Shown here one piece after another: positions 58,233 to 64,000 of a DNA stretch of 64,000 bases. How positions within the stretch are numbered: position 1 is the first letter of the stretch; each line of letters starts with the position of its first letter. The stretch is from the NCBI RefSeq assembly GCF_008704395.1, contig NZ_CP023695.1, positions 2,790,001-2,854,000 of the forward strand, read 5' to 3'. The notes beneath the pieces were generated by a model that saw nothing but the letters and a program-made list of their open reading frames with translations, was not told where the DNA came from and made no database searches. The DNA is from Streptomyces alboniger. GTDB lineage: Bacteria > Actinomycetota > Actinomycetes > Streptomycetales > Streptomycetaceae. The position numbers and the translations under genes were made by a program.

Positions 58233-59995
58233 CCCTGTCCGACGCCGTGGCGCACCTGTCCCCGGAGCGCTGGGCCACAGCCGACCGCCTGCTCATCCGC
58301 AAGGCGCTCGCCGAGTTCGCCCACGAGCGGCTGCTCACGCCCGAGCCGCTGGGCGAGGGCGCGTACGTGGTCCGCAGCGACGACGGCCTCACCCGTTACC
58401 GCTTCACCGCCGCCGTGCTGCGCCTGGACCACTGGCAGATCGACGCCGAGTCGATCACCCGTCACCGCGACGGCACCGAACTCCCGCTGAACGCCCTGGA
58501 GTTCTTCACCGAACTGCGCGGCGCCCTCGGCCTGAGCGACGCGATCCTGCCGGTCTACCTGGAGGAGATCTCCTCCACCCTCTCCGGCATCTGCTACAAG
58601 CTCACCAAGCCCGCGGTCCCCGCCGCCGAGCTGTCCCGCTCCGGCTTCCAGGAGATCGAGACGGGCATGACCGAGGGCCACCCCTGCTTCGTCGCGAACA
58701 ACGGGCGGCTCGGCTTCGGCGTGCACGAGTACCTCTCGTACGCGCCCGAGACGGCGAGCCCCGTACGCCTGATCTGGCTGGCGGCGCGCAAGGACCGGGC
58801 CGCCTTCACCGCGGGCGCCGGCCTCGACTACGAGTCGTTCCTCCGCGCCGAACTGGGCGAGGAGACCCTGGCCCGCTTCGACCGCGTCCTGCGCGACAAG
58901 GGCCTGGACCCGGCGGAGTACCTGCTCATCCCCGCCCACCCCTGGCAGTGGTGGAACAAGCTGTCGGTGACCTTCGCCGCCGAGGTCGCCCAGGGCCGCC
59001 TCGTCTGCCTCGGCGAGGGCGACGACGAGTACCTCGCGCAGCAGTCGATCCGCACCTTCTTCAACCGGACCTCCCCGGAGAAGCACTATGTGAAGACGGC
59101 CCTGTCCGTCATCAACATGGGCTTCATGCGCGGTCTGTCGGCCGCCTACATGGAGGCGACCCCGGCGATCAACGACTGGCTCGCGAACCTCATCGAGACC
59201 GACGAGACGCTGCGCGGGACCGGCCTGACGATCATCCGCGAGCGCGCGGCCGTCGGCTATCGCCACCTGGAGTACGAGGCCGCCACCGACCGCTACTCCC
59301 CCTACCGCAAGATGCTCGCCGCCCTGTGGCGGGAGAGCCCCGTGCCGTCCCTCGAAGAGGGCGAGCAGCTGGCGACGATGGCCTCGTTGCTGCACGTCGA
59401 CCGCGACGGCGGGAGCTTCGCCGGGGCGCTCATCGAGCGCTCGGGCCTCGCTCCCACCGAGTGGCTGCGCCGCTATCTGCACGCGTACCTGACGCCGCTG
59501 CTGCACAGCTTCTACGCGTACGACCTGGTCTTCATGCCGCACGGCGAGAACGTGATCCTCGTCCTGAAGGACGGCGTCGTCCAGCGCGCGATCTTCAAGG
59601 ACATCGCCGAGGAGATCGCGGTGATGGACCCGGACGCCGTCCTGCCGCCGGTCGTCGAGCGCATCCGCGTGGAGGTCCCGGAGGACAAGAAGCTCCTGTC
59701 GATCTTCACGGACGTCTTCGACTGCTTCTTCCGCTTCCTGTCGGCGAACCTCGTCACCGAGGGCCTCATCGACGAGGACGCCTTCTGGGGATCCGTCGCC
59801 GCGTGCGTGACGGCCTACCAGGAGGCGACCCCGCACCTGGCCGACAAGTTCAAGCAGTACGACATGTTCGCCCCGGAGTTCGCGCTGTCCTGCCTGAACC
59901 GGCTCCAGCTGCGCAACAACGAGCAGATGGTGGACCTCGCGGACCCCTCGGGGGCGCTGCAACTGATCGGGACGCTGAAGAACCCGATCGCCTGA
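58229..59995 (+). CDS. desD: Desferrioxamine synthetase (NIS synthetase)
   Basis: This 588-residue IucA/IucC-family enzyme uses ATP to join and cyclise acylated N-hydroxycadaverine units to desferrioxamine E or B. Family marks are EISSTLSGICYKLTKP, EGHPCFVANNGRLGFGVHEY, LLIPAHPWQWWNK, RTFFNRTSPEKHYVKTALSV, INMGFMRGLSAAYMEAT and the C-terminal VFMPHGENVILVLKDG with its FKDIAEE follow-on. The ATG at 58229 overlaps the desC stop as ATGA. It is the last gene of the operon, followed within five bases by a perfect terminator stem. Confidence 0.96.
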   Translation: MTLSDAVAHLSPERWATADRLLIRKALAEFAHERLLTPEPLGEGAYVVRSDDGLTRYRFTAAVLRLDHWQIDAESITRHRDGTELPLNALEFFTELRGALGLSDAILPVYLEEISSTLSGICYKLTKPAVPAAELSRSGFQEIETGMTEGHPCFVANNGRLGFGVHEYLSYAPETASPVRLIWLAARKDRAAFTAGAGLDYESFLRAELGEETLARFDRVLRDKGLDPAEYLLIPAHPWQWWNKLSVTFAAEVAQGRLVCLGEGDDEYLAQQSIRTFFNRTSPEKHYVKTALSVINMGFMRGLSAAYMEATPAINDWLANLIETDETLRGTGLTIIRERAAVGYRHLEYEAATDRYSPYRKMLAALWRESPVPSLEEGEQLATMASLLHVDRDGGSFAGALIERSGLAPTEWLRRYLHAYLTPLLHSFYAYDLVFMPHGENVILVLKDGVVQRAIFKDIAEEIAVMDPDAVLPPVVERIRVEVPEDKKLLSIFTDVFDCFFRFLSANLVTEGLIDEDAFWGSVAACVTAYQEATPHLADKFKQYDMFAPEFALSCLNRLQLRNNEQMVDLADPSGALQLIGTLKNPIA

Positions 59996-59999
59996 GCCG

Positions 60000-60035
60000 G
60001 GCGGGGCTCCCGGGACGGTCCCCGGGAGCCCCGCC
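60000..60035. terminator. Terminator shared by desD and the GH20 gene
   Basis: GGCGGGGCTCCCGGG, loop ACGGTC, and the exact 15-base complement. It lies between two convergent genes and can serve both directions, although T-runs are minimal. Confidence 0.85.
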
Positions 60036-60054
60036 TTCCTGCCCGCCTCCGTGT

Positions 60055-61719
60055 CTACCGGGCGGGCCAGGGCACCTGCGGCGACCTGTAGAAGCCGATG
60101 CCGAGCGCGTCCCAGCGCGGGGCCTGCGCGGCGAGCCGCCCCTTGTACTGCTCCCAGTCGTGCGTGGCCGCGGGCGACCAGCCGAGTTCGGCGATGCCGG
60201 GGAGCCGCGGGAACGCCATGTAGTCGAGGTGCGCGGAGGTCGACAGGGTCTCCGTCCATAGCGGTGCCTCGACACCCATGACCGCGTCGGCGGGCACCCC
60301 CTGGAGATACGTCCCCGGGTCCCAGTCGTAGGAGCGCCGCACCTCGACGAGGCCCGCCCAGGACAGGCCGAGCGGCGTGTCCGCGGTGTACTTCATGTCG
60401 AGGTAGGAGCGGTCGGCCGGGGAGAGGACCAGCTTGGTGCCGTTCCTCGCGGCGTTCACGACCTGCTCGCGCTCGGCGGCGCCGGTCCTGTCGTAGCCCC
60501 AGTACTGGGCGACGGCGCCCTCGGCGGGCTCGGCGCCGGCGAGCTGGTGCCAGCCCATGACCTTCTTGCCGTACTTGGCGACCACCGGCTGCACCTTGTC
60601 CATGAAGGCGACGAAGTCCTCGTGGCTGGTCGAGTGCGCCTCGTCGCCGCCGATGTGGAGGTACTCGCCGGGCGTCATGGCGGCCAGCTCCCGGACCACG
60701 TCGTCCACGAAGTCGTACGTCACGTCCTTCTTCACGCACAGCGAGCTGAATCCGACCGCGGTACCGGTGTAGAGCGGCGGGGCGACGCCGTCGCAGTTCA
60801 GTTCGGCGTACGAGGCGAGCGCGGCGTTGGTGTGCCCCGGCATGTCGATCTCGGGGACGACCTCCAGATGCCGCGAGGCGGCGTAGGCGACGATCTCCTT
60901 GTACTGCGCCTTCGTGTAGTAGCCGCCCTTGCCGCCGCCGACCTGTGTGGAGCCGCCGTACGTGGCCAGGCGCGGCCAGGAGTCGATGGCGATGCGCCAG
61001 CCCTGGTCGTCGCTCAGGTGCAGGTGCAGCTTGTTCATCTTGTAGAGCGCCGCCTGGTCGATATAGTGCTTGACCTGGTCGACGGTGAAGAAGTGCCGCG
61101 AGACGTCGAGCATCGTGGAGCGGTAGCCGTAGCGCGGCATGTCCTTGATGGTGCCGCCCGCGACGCGCCACGGGCCGCGCTGCTTCGTCTTCTTCTCCAC
61201 GGCCGCGGGCAGTTGCTGGCGCACCGTCTGGACGCCGTGGAAGAGCCCGGCGTCCGACCAGGAGGTGATGGTGAGGGAGCCGCGCGTCGAGATGACCCGG
61301 TAGCCCTCGCCGCCGAGGACCTTGTTCTCCGGCTCGGCGCTGATCCGCAGCCGGATGCCGTCGCCGCCCTCACCGGTGGTGACCGGGAGTTCGTAGCCGG
61401 TGGAGGGGCGCAGCACCTTCGCGAGGTACTCGCCCACGCGCCGCTCCTCGGGGCTGCCGACGCGGATCCGGGTCCTTGCGGTGATCTCGTAACCGGCGCC
61501 GCCCGCCTCGGCCTTCATCGGCGCGGGCACGATCCGGCCGAGCGGGGTGAGCGGGGCTTCGGCCGCGCCCGAGGGGGCGGGGGCGGCGGCGAACGAGGAG
61601 ACTCCGGCGGCCGCCACGAGCAGCAGCGAGCCGAGGAGGCGTGCCGTTCGTACCGGCCGTGCGCTTCGTACCGGCCGTGTGGTTCGTACCGGCCGTGTGG
61701 TTCTGTGGCGCGTTCTCAC
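60055..61719 (-). CDS. Secreted GH20 beta-N-acetylhexosaminidase
   Basis: This 554-residue exported enzyme removes terminal N-acetylglucosamine from chito-oligosaccharides. GTG 61719 (GAAGGGA upstream) starts an unusually long arginine-rich n-region made of tandem repeats, then a hydrophobic core and cleavage near SGAAEA. The GH20 N-terminal alpha/beta domain (about 60-180) is followed by the barrel: MLDVSRHFFTVDQVKHYID, NKLHLHLSDDQGWRI, VPEIDMPGHTNAAL, and the catalytic Asp359-Glu360 in LHIGGDEAHS. Later aromatic residues (GWHQL, AQYWGYD, LWTETL) line the sugar site. Together with the GH3 enzyme and glmS it fits chitin and amino-sugar use. Confidence 0.94.
   Translation of the reverse strand: MRTRHRTTRPVRTTRPVRSARPVRTARLLGSLLLVAAAGVSSFAAAPAPSGAAEAPLTPLGRIVPAPMKAEAGGAGYEITARTRIRVGSPEERRVGEYLAKVLRPSTGYELPVTTGEGGDGIRLRISAEPENKVLGGEGYRVISTRGSLTITSWSDAGLFHGVQTVRQQLPAAVEKKTKQRGPWRVAGGTIKDMPRYGYRSTMLDVSRHFFTVDQVKHYIDQAALYKMNKLHLHLSDDQGWRIAIDSWPRLATYGGSTQVGGGKGGYYTKAQYKEIVAYAASRHLEVVPEIDMPGHTNAALASYAELNCDGVAPPLYTGTAVGFSSLCVKKDVTYDFVDDVVRELAAMTPGEYLHIGGDEAHSTSHEDFVAFMDKVQPVVAKYGKKVMGWHQLAGAEPAEGAVAQYWGYDRTGAAEREQVVNAARNGTKLVLSPADRSYLDMKYTADTPLGLSWAGLVEVRRSYDWDPGTYLQGVPADAVMGVEAPLWTETLSTSAHLDYMAFPRLPGIAELGWSPAATHDWEQYKGRLAAQAPRWDALGIGFYRSPQVPWPAR
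61647..61700 (-). repeat. Three 18-bp tandem repeats in the GH20 signal-peptide region
   Basis: Plus-strand unit TTCGTACCGGCCGTGTGG occurs at 61647 (two changes), 61665 and 61683. It encodes PVRTTR/PVRSAR-type repeats and lengthens the positive n-region of the signal peptide in six-residue steps. Confidence 0.9.
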
Positions 61720-61847
61720 AAGCGGATCCCTTCGACGGGGGCGCAACTGAGGTGCATCGCATGCGAACGGTCCTCTTGGTAACCCGGCCCGTACAAGGGG
61801 TCAAGGGGTGTAGACCGACCGTCCCGGGGCGGTGCGAGAATCCCCGC

Positions 61848-62741
61848 ATGGCGGAAATCATCCAGCGTGACGGCACCTGGACCTTCGACGGAGAGACACT
61901 GCGGCTCGTTCCGGGCCACGACAAGAGCGTGTCCCTGCTGCGCAAGACGCTGGGCGAACTGGCCATACCGGTCGGCGCGTTGGCGGGCATAGCCTTCGAG
62001 CAGGGCAAGAAGTCGGGCCGGTTGCGGCTGCGCCTGCGGGACGGCGCCGACCCGCTGCTCCAGGCGGCCGGCGGACAGCTGACGGACGCCGCCGACCCCT
62101 ACCAGCTGGTGGTGGAGCCGGACCGGTACGGCGTGGCGGAGTACCTGGTCGACGAGGTGCGCAACGCCCATCTGATCGAACAGGTACCGGCCGCGCCCTG
62201 CACCGCCTACCTCCTCGCGGGCCCGGCCGTGCCGCTGTCCGTCTCCGCGGGGGACGGCACGGTGAGCTTCGACGGGGAGCGCGTCCGGCTGGAGTGGAAC
62301 TGGAAGACGGAGGACGCGAAGTCCGCGTCCGGCACGAGGTCGCTGGCGCTCGCCGATGTCGCCGCGGTGGAGTGGCAGCCCGCGGTCGGCCTGGAGAACG
62401 GCTATCTGCGGTTCACCGTGAAGAACGCGCCGACCAAGGCGCCGCCGAAGTACGACCCGAACTCGGTCGAGCTGTGGGGCTTCAAGAAGGACCCGCTGAT
62501 GGCCCTGGTCGCCGCCGCGGTCCAGGCCCGCCTCCCCCACCCCTCGGCCCCCGTGCCCCCGGCCGCCCCGGTGGACACGCCGCCCGACGGCCCCAAGAGC
62601 CTCACCCCGGCACCGGCCCCGGCCGACGACCACGACGCCCTGCTGCGCCGCCTGCGCGAGCTGGGCGAACTCCACCGGTCCGGCATCCTCACGGACGAGG
62701 AGTTCGCGGCGGCCAAGCAGGCGGTCCTGCGCCGCATGTGA
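61848..62741 (+). CDS. DUF4429/SHOCT-domain protein, unknown function
   Basis: This 297-residue soluble protein has two similar beta-rich DUF4429 domains (about 5-110, starting IIQRDGTWTFDGETLRL; about 125-225, starting SAGDGTVSFDGERVRLEW). A proline-rich linker and a C-terminal SHOCT helix pair follow (LLRRLRELGELHRSGILTDE, EFAAAKQAVL). SHOCT domains are thought to mediate oligomerisation. The ATG at 61848 is six bases past GAGAAT (61836-61841), so the mRNA is probably leaderless. It is divergent from the GH20 gene; the shared 128 bases contain GGTGTAGACCGA, a weak match to a DasR site. No role in sugar use can be shown. Confidence 0.85.
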   Translation: MAEIIQRDGTWTFDGETLRLVPGHDKSVSLLRKTLGELAIPVGALAGIAFEQGKKSGRLRLRLRDGADPLLQAAGGQLTDAADPYQLVVEPDRYGVAEYLVDEVRNAHLIEQVPAAPCTAYLLAGPAVPLSVSAGDGTVSFDGERVRLEWNWKTEDAKSASGTRSLALADVAAVEWQPAVGLENGYLRFTVKNAPTKAPPKYDPNSVELWGFKKDPLMALVAAAVQARLPHPSAPVPPAAPVDTPPDGPKSLTPAPAPADDHDALLRRLRELGELHRSGILTDEEFAAAKQAVLRRM

Positions 62742-62803
62742 ACGCCGATCGCGGCCGCATGTGAACACTGTTCGCGCCACGCATTGGCCCGTTCCGACAC
62801 GAC

Positions 62804-62823
62804 CCTGCCCGATTTCGGGCAGG
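62804..62823 (+). terminator. Terminator after the DUF4429 gene
   Basis: CCTGCCCG, loop ATTT, CGGGCAGG, then ATTCTT. It lies 60 bases past the stop, directly ahead of the next promoter. Confidence 0.7.
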
Positions 62824-62827
62824 ATTC

Positions 62828-62856
62828 TTGCGAAAGCGTATGCGATACCCCAGGAT
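62828..62856 (+). promoter_or_regulatory. Promoter of a leaderless gene
   Basis: TTGCGA (62828-62833), exactly 17 bases, CAGGAT (62851-62856), then six bases to a GTG start at 62863. Confidence 0.65.
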
Positions 62857-62862
62857 CATCGA

Positions 62863-63120
62863 GTGCACGACGACCTGGTGGACCACCTCACCCGCAGCAC
62901 CCCGCTCCAGCGGGGCGAAGCGCTGCGGGTCATCCAGGACGTGCTCGCCTACTTCGACGAGACGACCGAGGAGTTCGTCCGTCGCCGCCACCGCGAGTTG
63001 CAGGGTCAGGGCCTGCTGAACGCGGCGATCTTCGAACAGATCTCGGCGGATCTCGCATACCGCGCGGTCGCGCCGCCGGAGCTGAGCCTCCGGCAACTGC
63101 GCCGCATCATCTACGGCTAG
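62863..63120 (+). CDS. Conserved 85-residue protein upstream of glmS
   Basis: This small, all-helical, acidic-basic protein runs VHDDLVDHLTRSTPLQRGEA, LRVIQDVLAYFDETTEEFVR and on to LSLRQLRRIIYG. I recall close relatives beside glmS in other Streptomyces but no function. The GTG at 62863 is six bases past a good -10 box and lacks a ribosome site, so it is likely leaderless. A longer frame from 62761 would run through the terminator hairpin. It ends ten bases before the glmS start and is probably cotranscribed. Confidence 0.75.
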   Translation: MHDDLVDHLTRSTPLQRGEALRVIQDVLAYFDETTEEFVRRRHRELQGQGLLNAAIFEQISADLAYRAVAPPELSLRQLRRIIYG

Positions 63121-63130
63121 GACACCCTCT

Positions 63131-64000
63131 ATGTGTGGAATCGTCGGTTATATCGGCAAGCGTGACGTCGCCCCGCTGCTCCTCGAAGGCCTCCAGCGCC
63201 TGGAGTACCGCGGCTACGACTCGGCGGGCATCGCCGTCACCAGCCCCAAGGCCTCGGGCCTGAGGACGGTCAAGGCCAAGGGTCGCGTCCGCGACCTGGA
63301 GGCCAGGGTCCCCGCCCGCTTCAAGGGCACCACCGGCATCGCCCACACCCGCTGGGCCACCCACGGCGCCCCCTCCGACGAGAACGCCCACCCGCACCTG
63401 TCCCAGGACGAGAAGGTCGCGGTCGTCCACAACGGCATCATCGACAACGCCTCGGAGCTGCGCGCCAAGCTCACCGCCGACGGCGTCGAGTTCCTCTCCG
63501 AGACCGACACCGAGGTCCTCACCCACCTCATCGCCCGCTCCCAGGCGGACACCCTGGAGGAGAAGGTCCGCGAGGCGCTGCGGCACATCGAGGGCACGTA
63601 CGGCATCGCCGTCCTGCACGCCGACTTCCACGACCGCATCGTCGTCGCCCGCAACGGCTCCCCGGTCGTCCTCGGCATCGGCGAGAAGGAGATGTTCGTC
63701 GCCTCGGACGTCGCCGCGCTCGTCTCGCACACCCGCCAGGTCGTCACCCTCGACGACGGCGAGATGGCCACCATCAAGGCCGACGACTACCGCACGTACA
63801 CCACCGAGGGCTCCCGCACGACCGCCTCGCCGACCACCGTGGAGTGGGAGGCCGAGTCGTACGACATGGGCGGCCACGACACGTACATGCACAAGGAGAT
63901 CTTCGAGCAGCCCGACGCGGTGGACCGCGTCCTGCGCGGCCGCATCGACGACCGCTTCTCCACCGTGCATCTCGGCGGCCTGAACCTCGACGCGCACGAC
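63131..64000 (+). CDS. glmS: Glutamine-fructose-6-phosphate aminotransferase (3' end missing)
   Basis: The first 290 residues of an enzyme usually of about 600. It makes glucosamine-6-phosphate from fructose-6-phosphate and glutamine. The N-terminal glutaminase domain is complete: MCGIVGYIGKRDVAPLLLEG with Cys2 as the nucleophile once Met is removed, LEYRGYDSAG, AHTRWATHGAPSDENAHPH, VVHNGIIDN and ETDTEVLTHLI. The start of the SIS isomerase domain follows (YMHKEIFEQPDAVDRVLRGR). The frame runs off the window. AGGA lies eight bases before the ATG. A weak -10-like TAGGAC is also present, but cotranscription with the 85-residue gene is likely. Confidence 0.95.
   Translation, partial: MCGIVGYIGKRDVAPLLLEGLQRLEYRGYDSAGIAVTSPKASGLRTVKAKGRVRDLEARVPARFKGTTGIAHTRWATHGAPSDENAHPHLSQDEKVAVVHNGIIDNASELRAKLTADGVEFLSETDTEVLTHLIARSQADTLEEKVREALRHIEGTYGIAVLHADFHDRIVVARNGSPVVLGIGEKEMFVASDVAALVSHTRQVVTLDDGEMATIKADDYRTYTTEGSRTTASPTTVEWEAESYDMGGHDTYMHKEIFEQPDAVDRVLRGRIDDRFSTVHLGGLNLDAHD

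Noticed and set aside
1..64000. tRNA or rRNA genes
   Set aside because: I scanned the intergenic gaps for cloverleaf arms and conserved TTCGA segments and saw none that fit. A covariance search would settle it.

Overview
The window is chromosomal DNA of a Streptomyces or a close relative. The GC content is very high with strongly G/C-biased third codon positions, coding is dense with many ATGA/GTGA start-stop overlaps, GTG starts are frequent, and several genes look leaderless. Landmarks such as the desferrioxamine operon, CsoR-type copper control and DmdR/IdeR-type iron boxes point the same way. From memory, the order gltA, recD-like helicase, GH3 N-acetylglucosaminidase, agmatinase, leucine degradation, des operon, hexosaminidase, glmS resembles one core region of the S. 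coelicolor chromosome. I could not verify this.

Layout. 1-2.2 kb: the 3' part of a threonine-synthase-like PLP enzyme, convergent with an amino-acid permease. 2.6-9.8 kb: a myo-inositol catabolic operon on the minus strand (iolC, a Cgl0159-type aldolase-like gene, iolB, iolD, mmsA) facing an iolE-like gene across a shared control region. 10-13.1 kb: a small HTH protein, then copZ and copA behind a CsoR operator. 13.5-17.3 kb: citrate synthase and a RecD2-type helicase on the minus strand. 17.6-22.2 kb: a small protein, then an uncharacterised sugar-degradation operon (Gfo/Idh oxidoreductase, DUF993 aldolase-like protein, sugar isomerase) with a divergent LacI regulator and three 21-bp operator-like repeats. 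22.2-27.1 kb: two regulator/exporter pairs (MocR-type with LysE, LysR with EamA) around another sugar isomerase. 27.5-36.9 kb: a GH3 N-acetylhexosaminidase, a lipoprotein, an S37 peptidase, a small secreted protein, a fused ABC exporter and a beta-lactamase-like hydrolase.

37.1-43.1 kb: a ThDP enzyme, an agmatinase-like ureohydrolase, a sodium:solute symporter and a divergent PucR activator. They plausibly form a guanidino-compound or arginine-derived pathway. 43.2-47.0 kb: a conserved putative phosphatase, a cation diffusion facilitator, a TesB thioesterase and an acyl-CoA dehydrogenase. 47.1-53.5 kb: a TetR regulator divergent from a complete lower leucine catabolic operon (two methylcrotonyl-CoA carboxylase subunits, HMG-CoA lyase, isovaleryl-CoA dehydrogenase). 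53.6-60.0 kb: the siderophore lipoprotein desE and desABCD, each unit behind its own iron box. 60-64 kb: a secreted GH20 hexosaminidase, a DUF4429 protein, an 85-residue conserved protein and the start of glmS.

The commonest theme is carbon and amino-sugar acquisition, with each catabolic unit next to its own regulator. I saw no rRNA, tRNA, CRISPR array, insertion sequence, prophage or att site. The least understood unit is the DUF993/LacI operon at 17.8-22.2 kb. The richest unexplained DNA is a set of palindromes and short tandem repeats in intergenic and gene-terminal positions.
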